Source of the DNA: Setophaga petechia
Lineage: Eukaryota > Chordata > Aves > Passeriformes > Parulidae
Assembly: GCA_024362935.1 (NCBI GenBank)
Contig: JANCRA010000067.1
Span: 2,855,921 to 2,919,920, forward strand
Length of the DNA stretch: 64,000 nucleotides
Direction of reading: 5' to 3'
In this document: piece by piece, positions 1 through 11,518 of the stretch
Layout of the letters: each line of letters starts with the position of its first letter
Position numbering within the stretch: position 1 is the stretch's first letter
Notes under the pieces: model-generated
Database searches by the model: none
What the model saw: the letters and a program-made list of their open reading frames with translations, nothing else
Told to the model about the DNA's origin: nothing
Program-made: the position numbers and the translations under genes

Positions 1-2827
1 TACATTGGAGCTCTTCCCAATTTGGATCAGAAGAGATGTGCAAGCATGGGAAGAGACAGTGTTGGTTTCATTCATTACTGCTGGTTCTTTCTGCCTCCAT
101 GTAGAGGAATTTCAAGATTTATACTTTTTATGGAATACTGAAAGACATGGAATTCTTGTGGAGCACCTGCGCAAATTTTAATTCAAAAAAATATCCAAAT
201 TTTAATTCAAGCCCTATAAGGGTGATGTGGTTTTGCAGCCCAGCTGAATTTTGTGCTCACACCTATCAGAGATTCCCAGGCTGGTGTGCAGGAGCCACTG
301 TTCTCAGGACATGAGTTGTATCTGAACCTCTCAGCAGCATCCTGAATTTTTTCCTGTGGCTGGAAAGACTCTGTGGGCTCTGTCAGCCATTCACCACTAA
401 TTCTGATAGCTGCAGGTATCTGGAGAATATTATTCTGTCCATCCTTATGTGCTTTACCCAGCAGTTTTAAAGATTAGAAATGACACTGAATAAAGCCTTT
501 GTTAAGTCTGCCAAACACCTTCTGTACCTGTTCTTGGGGCCAAAAGGAAGTTGAACCATTTTAGACATAAATTTTTTGTCTTATGCAGATGAGAACTTGT
601 TTTGTTGTGGTTTAGGGTTTTTTTCTGGGATAAAACTCAAGATTCAGTCAAGTGCTCCTACCAGTTTATCTGGAAAGAGAGTGTCTGGCTTGCTTTCCAC
701 CTAAAAAAAGAACACAAGACAAAAATTACACACCCTGAAGCATTTCAACTGCAGGTGTCTTTAGCTTAATGTCTCTACCTCTGTTTTCATTAGAGGGTAA
801 ATTTCCTAAGCACTGGCAATAATCTCTTCCTTTCCTTTTCATGCCTCAGGATGTAAAGCAGCATTTATTGACAAACAAGCAATATCCAGAAAACTCCATT
901 TCTGAGCAAAAGGAAATTCTTTATTATCATATCTCTGATAAATAAACATGAAATTATTCATCCCCTTCCTGCTACCATAACTCACAAAAATGCTGCTTGC
1001 AAAGGGTGCTGACACAGCAGCTCAGTATAGACTGGACCAGAAAAAAAGAAAGGAGAGTACATGGATAAAAAGATGGTGTAGAAATGCAAAGTGGTGAGCA
1101 ACCAGCATAAAAATATTTTCATTAAAGGTCTGGAAGGAAATTTCTCTAAGTGCTTTAGTAGCTTCAGTGCTGCTCAGATGAGTAAGTGGTGGAATTTTAG
1201 AGGAGTGTCTTTATATTTTTATGAGATGTTTTCCTGGTTAATCCACAGGCTGAGTCCACCCACTTTGCCACCTTCTCTGCAGTGTCCATGGAAACACTGG
1301 GGTAAAGCTAGAAATGAATTCTGTGGGCCCAAACAAACAGCCAAATTGTTTTTATTGGCAGTGGGGGGATCCCCTGCTAATTTCATCTGATCCTTCAGGT
1401 GAGAGGTTCCAATCCTCACACAGGATTCAGGTAAAATTCAGCCTGGAAAAGTCTGAGCCATCCTAATCTAAGGCAGTGTGAACAAGGCCAATATTTCTGC
1501 CTAAAAGAAGTTGTGAGCGAAAAAAATCTGATGCAGAGAGCTGCTCTGGGAAGGGATTTTGACTGATAGTCAGCCAGGCCAGAGGAAATAAAACAAGCAA
1601 TCCTGGCTGAGCCACAGCAGGCCCACCAGCATGTGTTTTAATTAGGTACTGCCTGAGTGAAGCATTATTCTGTAAAATCTCAGACCCTTTGAAACTGCTG
1701 AGGCTGATTGCTGCAATATTTAGAGGAGTATCACCACGAGTGACTAGCAGGTCCTCCAGCTCTCCTGCCTGGAAGAGCTCTCACTACAGCAAGGCAGCAC
1801 AAACAGCTTTGATTCACACTCTGGGAGCCAGATGTTCATCACAGGCAAGTGTTGCCAAAGGTGGCACTAATTAATTGCTGTGAACAAGACAGGCTTCAGA
1901 AATCAACTGTTCTCATGCCTGAAGCTGGTGCCTCTCAGTGAGGATTTAAAGGTGTGGGGCCAGAGCATCAGTCACTGTGAACTGTCCTGATCCTGTGGCA
2001 ATAGGAGCAGCAAAGTGTATGGCAAGTTGTAACATTTGCAGGGTGATTTCTTCTGTAGCTAAAGATTGGGTGGATTTGTGGGATGCACCTAATTTCAGTT
2101 ATCTCCAATTCCCATTTGAAATCACTATTTTCAGCTTCTTTCACAGACAAGGGAAGAAACAGACCAAAGTGGGATGTGGGTGCTCAGATGGGACACAGAC
2201 ACTGAGTGGGGTGTTGTGGAGTGAAGCTGGGCTCAGATCTACACTGATTTCAAAAGGGGAATGCCCTATAAGACACCCTATAAATAATGTCTTTTTTCAG
2301 CCCAGTCCTACCTATGATGGTATTTTTTTAAGCCATAAGATGTCTTAAGAACTGACATCACATTTCCTATATCCCTGTTCAAAGTTTAGGGTCCCATACT
2401 GGACATCTTGTGAACATCTTAAGCAGAGACTGAAGAGCTAACAGGAACCTGTGCTTAGTATTCAATCTGTGTGCTTGCATTTATTTCTATTTATCAACAT
2501 CATTTCCAGACCCACTGTTTACCACATGGAGCTTTGTGCTGCTGCTGGCTCCAGTGACTTGCAACACTGAGACAGCTGAAGGGCAAGAAGTAAAAGAGGA
2601 AAAAAAAAATCATTATATGCAAATCCCTTGTTTCTCCTTTCTGCCAGAAGATAAATAAGTTATTTGTTTATTTATCAGTGTTGTGGCAGCAAGACTTTTG
2701 CGAGCAGTTGATATACCAATGAAAAATTGTAAAAGCAAACTCTGTGGTCACATTCAGGATAAATGTTTTATCTGTGTCCAGCCTGAGAGTCCTAACTCAC
2801 AGGGATGCCTAATTCTCATTTTTTTAG
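1..2827. other. Upstream non-coding DNA
   Basis: I see no exon, RNA gene or recognisable repeat here. Open frames are short, overlap on both strands and match no family I know. The composition is AT-moderate, ordinary vertebrate intergenic sequence. Confidence 0.6.
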
Positions 2828-2989
2828 AATGTGTTGCACTGCCACAGGTTGCCCAGAGAAGCTGCTCCACCTCTGGAAGTGTCCAAGGCCAGGCTGGTTT
2901 AGTAGAAGCTGTCCCTGCCCATGGCATGGGGTGGAATGAGATGAGCTTTAAGGTCCCTTCAAACTCAAACCATTCTGGGATTCTGTGAT
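2828..2989 (+). mobile_element. CR1 LINE 3' fragment
   Basis: The stretch reads as a CR1 3' end in sense orientation: a degenerate 'ccacaggttgcccagagaag' segment, then the 'ggtcccttcaaactcaaacc' block, closing with the typical CR1 tail 'attctgggattctgtgat'. It is 5'-truncated, as most avian CR1 copies are. The small open frame across it (2683-2988) derives from the repeat. Confidence 0.85.
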
Positions 2990-3451
2990 ATTTAGTTTTA
3001 AGTCTGAAGTAACACAAATGCAATTGCCTCCATGCTTTGAGTAATTTCAGCCACTCAGAATAGGAAAAAAACCCTGCAATAGAAGAAATACCAGCAAGCA
3101 TGATCCAAAATAGAAGGCAGCTATTCCTGGGAAGAGTGATGCTTTTCTTCAGGGATGACACAGCACCATTAGGCTGGAGAAAAAGAGAGATAAATTATGT
3201 TGACAGCTGAATTCTAGACAAGTGGATGTAGAAAATCCCCATTTCATGCATTCCTCCACTAGCTAAGCCTGGTTCTTCTCCTGTGTGTACCTCCAGTGTG
3301 GATTCACTGAAACTCACATGGCTACAGGGTGTAAAATTGGATCATTATTGCTGTGACTGACAAATGGATATTTGCAAAACTGCTTCTGATTCATCCACCT
3401 GCCAACTGCTGAGTCAAATTTCCAGTCCTATCCACTAACACTGACAGTGTC

Positions 3452-3527
3452 AGGCAAGAATGGCAAGAAATATCATGAACCTTTTTGTTTGTTTTTTGGT
3501 TCATGATATTTCTTGCCATTCTTGCCT
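3452..3527. repeat. Perfect 29-bp inverted repeat, 18-nt loop
   Basis: The left arm (3452-3480) and right arm (3499-3527) are exact reverse complements over all 29 bases, separated by an 18-nt T/G-rich loop. A transcript of either strand would form a 29-bp perfect stem. Pairing stops outside the arms. A partial third copy of the motif ('ggcaagaaat') lies about 115 bp downstream near 3645. This could be a recent template-switch inversion or the ends of a small palindromic element. No function is shown. Confidence 0.9.
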
Positions 3528-4491
3528 TATGCTGTGAGCTTCCAGAGAGCCTGCAAAGAGTTCTTGGGGGAAAAAAAGAGAAAAATAAGTGATTTTCAAA
3601 CCTTTCACTAGAAAAGGTAAGTGAGCAGCATTGCCAGATAATGGCAAGAAATAAAACAAACATTGCACTGGCAAAGAAAACAGTTTTTTCCAAGGAAATT
3701 CCTGACAAGCTGAGTGATAACCCCAGACAAGGAAATCCTAAAGTGATTTGGCAGATCTGGGGACAGAAATTGCTGATAGCTCAGCTGCTAAAATAATTGA
3801 GACCTCAAGGAATTCAGAGCAGCCTGTCCAGGGAAGGATTCTCCTAAAATTTTGTCTGGTGAAGCTGCACTTAAGCAGGGAAGTTTCTCAGGCAATGATA
3901 AAGCTTGTCAGAAATGAGAGTGAGCCCCAAGAGATATCTTTATTTGGCAGAAAAGTACATTATTTTTGTTTCATTGGGTTCCCTAGATCTCCACTGATTA
4001 AAATATGAGCTCAACATTAAAATATTGAGATATCTACAGTTATTGATCTCAGTCCACAAGAGAAATCCTGTCCATAGTAACATTTAAATTGCAGGACTAT
4101 ATTGGATGTCTGAGCCTCAAGACAGAATGAAAGCTACTCTAGCATGTAAGGGGACATGGCAAGCTGAAAATTAATAATTTATTTGAGCCCAAAAACCCAG
4201 ACATAATATTGAACCAGAAAGATCCAAAGAGGAAGGGAAATGGAAGAGGAGAGGAATAAGTTCTATGAATTTCTTTGCAAAGCAGTAAATCTTCCAGTTT
4301 TGCTCTACATTCCCAAAGGTATTGTAATAAAACTTTTTTACATTGAGGCCTCAACACTAAGCTATAAGTGATTTTAAGCAAAAAGGCCTGGGGTTTAGGC
4401 CTTAAGTTGTGTCATTTATTTTAAGACTGCTGATATAAAAAAATCACCCCTTGAAGAGTAAGCATTGTATGAAGACATTGCCTGTCAAGGT

Positions 4492-4605
4492 GGAAAACAA
4501 ATACAAAATTTAGGAAAGAGGGAAAACAAATACAAAATTTAGGAAAGAGGGAAAACAAATACAAAATTTAGGAAAGAGGGAAAACAAATACAAAATTTAG
4601 GAATG
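4492..4605. repeat. 29-bp tandem repeat, about 4 copies
   Basis: The unit begins 'gaaaacaaatacaaaattta' and starts at 4493, 4522, 4551 and 4580, giving an exact 29-bp period. The copies are nearly identical, and the last diverges at 'aggaatgaat'. It is a simple minisatellite without spacers. Confidence 0.9.
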
Positions 4606-6760
4606 AATCCTAAAAACCACATCCTGAAGAAAGAACTTCAGCAGAAAATACATGATTCAGATTTTAGTGTAATCACAGTGGATTCCAGCTGGATGCAGGA
4701 ACTGTCTCAGTCTTCATTTGATTGTTTAGTGCCAGATCTCCTCCAGTGTGGTAAAATACAGGTGAACACTGCAATCTAAATGCAAAATGCAGAAGACATT
4801 TCCGATGAAAGAGGGAAAGAGAGAGGATGAATCATGCATTTCTCTCTGCTATTTGGAAATCCAAGATTTATCTCCACAGAAGTAACTTGGAAGTTATTTG
4901 GAAATAATCAAGTTGTACCAAGAATCCACCAAAATGTATTGACTTAGAGGTGTGGCTCTATTTATTCAGTGTGGCTTGAAATTCTTGAACCCAAATTAGG
5001 TGATTCCTCTCATGACACATTTCTCCCCTCTTCCCCATTTTTAAGGTAAACATCTCTTGATAATACTTTTCACCATATTTTAAAATTTTATCTCTGAAAC
5101 TGAACTTTGCTAGGGATCTTTGACCAGTGTCCATGTTGCCAGTTGTCCTTCTCAGCCTGGAGCAAAGCACCTGAAAGCCCCAAGTACCCAGATCAGCATC
5201 CCCAGATGTGGCAGATTTGCTGTCCACAGCTGGCAGGGCAAAGGGGAACACCTGGCAGGGCCTGCAGCCACCAGAAGAATTCTCCCAGCACATTTTGGGC
5301 TCAGTGCTCCCTGAGGTTTGTGGTGCCCTTGGGAAGACAAGAGCCAATTGCATGTCCTTGGCAATTGATGTGCCAAACACTGAGCACCAGGAAAAGCCCT
5401 GGGTTATTCCATGAGAATACAGTGGCCACAGGAGTTCCACAGTAAAGAAAGCCAGAAAATCTATTTTATGCTGAAGGGGGTGATGCTTTCAGCTAATTTT
5501 CCTTCTTTCTCCCCACTCCCAAGGATTATACTATACCCCAGAGACTTCACTATTAGGAACCATTTCAGACAATGGAACTTTCTTTAAATATCACCATTTT
5601 TTTTTCCTCCTACTTATATCCCTCCTTCCAGTGCCATTGCAAGTACTGACCTACTGAAGAGGAAGAAGCTCTGTGCCTTTGCTTTGTCAGTTTCCCTGTT
5701 TTCCTGAGCCATGCTCGTTACCAACTCTGACCCACCATTATTTCAGGAAACCATCACATTCATAATTAATAAGAACCCTGCAGCTAACTTTCCTCCCTTG
5801 CAGAAATTATTCAGGTTTCAAATGTCATCGTGGCATTCACTCATTCTAAAAGAATCAGGGGGGATCTCCTCCCATTCCTTCTCCCAGCTTGGCCTTTTCC
5901 AGGTCTGGCACACCCAGATCAATTCCCCTGTCACACTGAAACAGAGCTGAGATGCAGACAGGAGGGAACAGGGCAGCACAACACTTCAGAGAATTGTGGC
6001 TGTTCTGAGCTGGCACATCCCTGAAAGGGCTCTAACTTTATTCCTTTAGGGGATGAATAAAACATCTGATACATAGTTAAAATTGGATTTACTCAGATCT
6101 TGCACAAGAGGCCTAAAACCTATTCAAGTTCCAAATGGGGATCCAATTTTTCCCCAAGTAGGGACACAAAGAAGAGGGCTCTGGAACTCACCTGGAGGGA
6201 TGTATTTGGTATTATCTGACATTTCCTTTCAACTGAAAGAGATCTCATCCCCCTGAGAGGTCCTCCAGTGTTTCAGAGAGACAAAGCAGGCACCTGATTC
6301 AGCCCAGTTTCACCTTTTGGTTAGTGACGTCCTGTGTGATGCTTGTGGTTATTATTAAAATCGCTTTTCAATTTATTTCATTATATTTCAGAAATTCCTC
6401 AGGGTTATGGACACAGCAAGGACCTTGCTGTGTTAGATGTGACACCAGGAGCTGCCCACGCCCTTCCTCCAGTGAGGATTCTCTGTACAGCTTCACCACT
6501 GAGAGCTGTGGGGATACTGACTTGAAGTTCTTTCAGGAGCTTCAAAGAGGAATAAAAATCACGACCAACCAAGCAAAATGGGGTTGTCCTTGTATGGGCA
6601 TGACTGCAAGCCATGTCTGAAAGTCATCTGGGCAGGAACAGAGCAACTGGATCGTTGCCATGATCCCATGTGGAGACTCACTCCATCTCTGAGTATTGAT
6701 CTCAGGGGTCTTGGTGTTCCCTGGAAGAACAAGGCTTACATTTCTCATGCCATATCCACA

Positions 6761-7019
6761 CATGGCTGTGAGGGCAGGGAGTGATAACTCTGCTAGACAC
6801 AGGAACTGGGCTCCAACAGGCTCAGGCATCCAAAGCTGTAAGATTCCAATTCCCTGATCATCAACATCCATCCCAGAGCAACCAGAGGGCCAGCAGCTCC
6901 TTGGGCAAGTCAGCAGGAAGATGAGGGGTGACCTTGCTCTGCCTTTCCTGGCACAGAGGTGTAGCCTGGCAAATATCTGTAGTTAAGAGCAGGACAAATG
7001 TCTTTTGTTTCAGAAACCA
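6761..7019. repeat. Duplicated block, copy A (uninterrupted)
   Basis: This block recurs at 8552-8723 plus 9354-9438 with only a handful of differences over the first 160 bases (about 97% identity by eye). Copy A is continuous through 'gggtgaccttgctctgcc', exactly where copy B is interrupted by an LTR, so it preserves the pre-insertion site. The two copies lie about 1.8 kb apart in direct orientation. I see no coding content. Confidence 0.9.
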
Positions 7020-8551
7020 TGGCTGTGTGGATATCTGTGTCTGTACATCTCTGTTTCTATGTTAACCTTGACTAACCTCACCCATAAATCCAGCCAGTAG
7101 GATTCATGATCCTACAAGTTTTAGAAAAGGACATGACTGGGAGAAGAGTCCCCCAAATGAAGGAAAAGCTGCAACATGAGCTCCACCCTAAAAGAATATC
7201 CAAAAGGCAGTGACCTTATAAGCAACCCAGGCAACAAAAACCTTTGGTGGACTTTGCAACCCAGCTGCAAGGGAAAAAGCCTCGGGCATGAGACTATGGG
7301 AATGATTTGTTTAGTCCTTAGATAGTCACAGTTTTAGGGGTTGTTTTGCTCTGTTTCAATACAACTTTTAAGATTACGAGGCTCTGGACAGCGCAATAAA
7401 CACAGATAAATCAAGAGAGAAAGTCATGGAAAACCTTCCTGGTTCCAGGGCACTTGATGTCTGTGCACAGGCAGCTCCAGGCCTCTCTTACCCATTCCCA
7501 TGAGTTCATGGAATCCTGTCACGTGTGAGTTTCCAGTCCCGGAGGTGGATGTTTAAATGCAATAATGCAATAAAAAATTGGGCTGGATTTATTCCTCCCT
7601 TTTGCATTTTCATGAACGATCTCATCTTAATTGGAAGCATGCAATTTTGGGATATGGCTTTGTTTTCTTTTAATAATGAAAGGAAACAAATGCTGGTGTG
7701 CAACAGGCAGAAAAGGGAAAACTAGGCAAGCTTAAATATTTACATGTATTCAAACTGTTGAATAACCAGAGGAAAAGGGAAAATAATGCTGCTTTTTGAG
7801 AACTTTTGCCAGTGTCTTAGGAGGATTCCAAGTTTTCTAGTGTATATAAGTGTCCATCTCCCTGCTGTGATGTTCGTGCTGTCCTAAATGGGATTCCTGG
7901 AGGAAATTAGAAATGTGAGTGTTGTTGTAGGTGTTTTAGAGAGAGTCAGAGGCTGTTTTACGCCTTTCTGAGCAAATGACAAAAAGCAAGATAATTCAGC
8001 AAGTCCTTAAAGGAAGATGCCCAGGTATTTCTGCATCTGATTAAGGCTTGCTAAGCTTTTGCAAACACTGAGAATTTGCTGGAACTCTTTTCTCTGTGCC
8101 ACTATGACCTTTATGCCAATTGATTTTGATTTAAAAACCCCAGCAAACAATAAGGAGGGGTGTGGAAAGGTACTGGCTTGGGGAAAAGGAAGAAAAGGCT
8201 CCATCTGCCTGAAGGAAACAGCTGGCAACAGGTGACTACACAGGCAGGGTATGCTCCCTGAGGAAATCCAGCTGGGCTGGGAGGGAGCTGCTCCTGTCTG
8301 CTCCTGCCCCAGAACTGTGACTGGGAGCTGTGTGCCTCAGGACACAGCTGGCCTTTTGGGGACAGTCCCAGCTGCAGCTGGGGGAAGGTTCTGACTGTGA
8401 TTCACACAGAGCTGGTGTCCTCTGGGCAGATGGGGTGGAGCAGAGGGGAAAATCATCTTATTAGGCTCATTGCTGGCATGGGGAGTGCTTGGCCTGATGC
8501 CCACACCTAACAATGCCACAGACACATCCATTGTAAGGAGAGGCCAACTGG
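7020..8551. other. Upstream non-coding DNA between duplicate blocks
   Basis: This is the spacer between the two copies of the duplicated block. I see no repeat family, exon or RNA gene in it. Confidence 0.55.
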
Positions 8552-9438
8552 ACATGGAGGGCAGGGAGTGATAACTCTGCTAGACACAGGAACTGGGCTC
8601 CAACAGGCTTAGGGTCATCCAAAGCTGTAAGATTCCAATTCCCTGATCATCAACGTCCACCCCAGAGCAACCAGAGGGCCAGAAGCTCCTTGGGCAAGTC
8701 AGCAGGAAGATGAGGGGTGACCTTGTCTCGGGATCTCTCGCTGGTCGGAGTGACCCCGAGAAAAGTTGGAAATTCTCTTTTCCTAGCCCAGTGGTCGAAG
8801 AAGGAGTCAGAACTCTTCAATTCTCAGTCTCAAGGTTGTTTATTGTTCCTTATCTATAAAATATTTTCTCCTGTCCAGCTGAGGTCCATTCAGCAGGACA
8901 GTCCAAGGCACTCTGCCTGCCCCCAGGGCAGTGTTATGTCTTTATACTTAAAACTACGTGTACAATGTTTACAATTACTTCCCAATACCTATCACCTATG
9001 TTAGACAGTGAACTTCTACTCTAAACCAATCCAAAAGTACCAACATCACAGCAGAAGATGGAGGCCAAGAAGAAGAAGGAGAAAGGCTGGACATGCCCAG
9101 ATTCCTCCACCTTGCCTCCTGAACCCCCATTCTAAAACTCCAAAAATCTACTTTTCCACCTCGTGATAACTTCACTATCATTCTACTTAAACTGTCATGG
9201 CTTGCAGATCTTCATCTAAAGTTGATAACTTGCTCCACAGGTCATAATCAAAACCACAGGCGTCTTGGGCTCTGTGCCAGGGTCTCTGAGCCCCCTGGCA
9301 GGGGTCTTGGCTGCTCAGGACAGCCAGAGGGATGTCCTGGGTTCTGACAATCTTGCTCTGCCTTTCCTTGCACGGGGGCCTAGCCTGTCAAATATCTGAA
9401 GTTAGGAGCAGGACAAATGTCTTTTGTTTCAGAAACCA
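8552..9438. repeat. Duplicated block, copy B, split by a solo LTR
   Basis: 8552-8723 matches the 5' part of copy A and 9354-9438 matches its 3' part through 'cttttgtttcagaaacca'. The LTR at 8724-9349 sits between them. The duplication must therefore predate the insertion, or the insertion hit only this copy. Confidence 0.9.
8724..9349 (-). mobile_element. Solo LTR of an avian endogenous retrovirus
   Basis: The 626-bp insert runs TGTC...GACA and interrupts the duplicated block. It is flanked by ACCT (8720-8723) and ATCT (9350-9353), consistent with a 4-bp target duplication carrying one change. Read on the minus strand it starts like songbird ERV LTRs ('tgtcagaacccaggacatcc'), has a TATA-like 'tataaag' and a downstream AATAAA (complement of 'tttatt' near 8838). 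No internal gag, pol or env sequence is present, so it is a solo LTR. I cannot assign a family name. A diverged relative lies at about 19889-20497. Confidence 0.8.
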
Positions 9439-9819
9439 AGTGCACAAGGGTCAGCCAAACAGGCAGGTTTGGGGTTGGCTGGATAGAAGTGTGTACATGC
9501 ACTGGGGAGTCCTAAAAGGCTTGGGGGAAAAGGGGCTTCTCACGGCAGCTGGGAATAGCAGAGGAGGTGCCCCACAGCCTTTGGGAAAAGCATATGGATG
9601 AATATGGTGACCAATAAGCCAGAACCTTTTTGCCCTGGGGTACAGAGGGAGGTGGGAGATTTGCTTCTCATTATCTTTGAGGTGGAGATCCTCATCACAC
9701 CTGCTAATGTTGCATGGTGGGCTTGAGGGATGTCCTGTTACTCTTGGAGGACAGGCAGGTGGTTCAGAGTGCACAGTGTCAGGGAGGATTCTTACTTTCT
9801 TTCCCAGGCTTGTAAGGGG
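9439..9819. other. Short non-coding stretch
   Basis: I see nothing recognisable between the duplicated block and the next CR1 copy. The minus-strand open frame at 9451-9975 runs into that CR1 and is not a credible gene. Confidence 0.5.
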
Positions 9820-10017
9820 CCACAGAATCATAGGAAGACTTGAGTTGGAAGAGACCTTAAAGATCATCCTGTTGTAACCATCCTGCCAAGGGCACAGACA
9901 CCTTCCACTATCCCAGGTTGTTCCAAGCCCTGTCCAACCTGGCCTTGGACACTTGCAGGGAGGGAGCAGCCACAATCCAGGGAAGGATTTCTTACTGGCA
10001 TCTAATCTAAACTTTTA
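9820..10017 (-). mobile_element. CR1 LINE 3' fragment
   Basis: In reversed orientation the sequence shows the standard CR1 end: 'cacagaatcataggaagact', 'gttggaagagaccttaaaga', 'caccttccactatcccaggt', 'tccaacctggccttggacac' and 'tctaatctaaactttt'. The element is 5'-truncated. Confidence 0.92.
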
Positions 10018-10764
10018 GCTTAAAAAAGCATCCTATTGCTATGTGCTCAAGCAAAGAGTTGCTCTCCCTCTTTTTATAAAACACCTCTGCACACTGTGCA
10101 CACAATGCGGTTTGTACCTGGGCACTGAGAGAAGCCTGTTGCTCCTGAAAGTTTTCAAGCAGTGGAGTTAACATTTTACCTAATGCCTGGCAGAATGGGG
10201 TGGTGAAGGGATTATTGATGTTCCTGGGGGGCTGTAAGAGGTGTATCCATTGCACCTAATTTTGGAAAAGATCCCCACTGCACCCAGAACCTGAGCAGGA
10301 AGAATCCTCCTGCTCCTGGCCGCTTTGGAGGCAGTGGAATTTCCAGCGTACGGGAGGGTGGAGGAGGCTCCCCGTTATTTCTGGAAGCTGGTGTGGAAGG
10401 CGTCCCCATCGCTCGGGGAAGAGGGATCTCCATCACCCGGCGCTCGGCGAGGGGGCTCCCCACGGCTGCCGCCCGAGTGCGGCCCCGCTTCCATCCACCG
10501 CCCCATGGAGGGGGGAGCCCCTGTGGCGCTCGGAGCCGGGGCACAGCGCGGTCCCCCCGGCTGCTGGAGCCTCTGAGGGTCGCGCTCCCCCGGGGGCCCC
10601 CCGCCGCCTCCATCCCCGAGGAATCCTGGGCGGAGGGCGGGCTCGGCTCCCCCTTCTCCTTCCCTCCCTCTCTCCCAGCCGGGGGTTTGCTCTGGGACGC
10701 GGCGGCAGCGCCGGGCTCGGCTCCGGGACGGCGGGCAGGGGTCAAGGGCAGCAGGCGGGGGGCG

Positions 10765-10800
10765 ATGGCGGCGCCGGGCCAGCGCCGAGGGTCCGGCTGA
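10765..10800 (+). promoter_or_regulatory. Upstream ORF in beta leader (11 codons)
   Basis: An ATG at 10765 with G at -3 and G at +4 opens an 11-codon frame (MAAPGQRRGSG) that ends at TGA 10798-10800, 24 bases before the beta start. It is in the same frame as the beta CDS, so its TGA is also the in-frame stop that closes that frame upstream of 10825. If the transcript starts above 10765 it could reduce or gate beta translation. The start site is not known. Confidence 0.5.
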
Positions 10801-10824
10801 GCCCCGGGCACCCCCCGAGCCCTC

Positions 10825-10890
10825 ATGGCGGGGCGAGCGCCTCAGCGCAGCCTCCCCGCGGCAGCGGCCGCCGCGCTCCTGCTCCTGCCC
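10825..10890 (+). CDS. CRHR2: CRHR2 beta isoform, coding exon 1 (signal peptide)
   Basis: This exon encodes 22 residues: a short basic start (MAGRAPQRSLP) and an Ala/Leu-rich hydrophobic core ending LLLLP, which is a classic cleavable signal peptide for a class B GPCR. The start is supported by an in-frame TGA at 10798 and by the donor GTAAGT at 10891 (phase 0). By itself a signal-peptide exon is not diagnostic. The call rests on its order, strand and phase fit with the exon at 27044-27137 and the diagnostic shared exon at 55929-56048. The mammalian CRHR2 beta isoform has the same design, with a signal peptide followed by a short N-terminal exon. The start context is moderate (C at -3, G at +4). 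An alternative upstream non-coding exon cannot be excluded. Confidence 0.75.
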
Positions 10891-11414
10891 GTAAGTGCCG
10901 GGGACGGGAACGGGAAAGGGACGGGGGGTGCGGGACAGGGACCGGGACCGCGACAGGGACGGGGAGGGAGCGGGGGGACGCCCCATGGCCGCGGGGAACG
11001 CAGCGGGGCAGCCGCGGGCGCTCGGGGCTCCGTGCGGGGACCGTGCCCCGCGCCCTCGCAGGTGCGTGCCCGGCTCTGGGGCACCTCGGGCGGGCACCGC
11101 TCCCCGCCAGCTGCCGCCCGGGGATCCGTCCGTGCCCGTGGCCTTTTCCTGCTCCATCGCAGGTGCTCTCAGAGACACCCTCTGCCCGCTCACCTCTGGA
11201 GCGAGTCCCTGCGCCCTCTGAGTGCCCCCTGCCCTGTGACACCGCCACCTTTGCTTGCCAGAAGAGGTGGCAGCACAGGGACCCCGCTGGGGTGGCAACT
11301 CCTTGTTCCAGCGGGGTTTTCCCTCGGGTCTCCTCGCTCCCTGGCGGTGCCCGGTGTCCCGGTCTCTGTCCCGGTGCCTGTCCTGGCACCATGTGCCCCA
11401 GCTGCCCTCGGCGG

Positions 11415-11518
11415 GCAGGGGTGGCGATGGGCAGGGGCGGCGATGGGCAGGGGTGGCGATGGGCAGAGGTGGCGATGGGCAGGGGTGGCGATGGGCAGGG
11501 GTGGCGATGGGCAGGGCT
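11415..11518. repeat. 16-bp minisatellite in the CpG island
   Basis: Six units of 'ggcgatgggcaggggt' begin at 11423, 11439, 11455, 11471, 11487 and 11503, each 16 bp apart, with one or two substitutions. It is G-rich on the + strand. Because 16 is not a multiple of three, the repeat shifts frame from unit to unit, which explains the similar peptides in several overlapping frames. Confidence 0.92.

Larger units (their letters stand above)
2990..6760. other. Upstream non-coding DNA with small repeats
   Basis: Apart from the hairpin at 3452-3527 and the 29-bp tandem repeat at 4492-4605, I see nothing I can name. An exon-like frame at about 6391-6470, preceded by 'tatatttcag', encodes a short peptide I do not recognise, so I do not call it. 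Confidence 0.55.

Noticed and set aside
4492..4605. CRISPR-like short repeats
   Set aside because: The units are contiguous with no unique spacers, and the genome is avian.
6391..6472. Exon-like segment after 'tatatttcag' encoding EIPQGYGHSKDLAVLDVTPG
   Set aside because: I cannot match it to a family, the donor is weak, and there is no linked exon.
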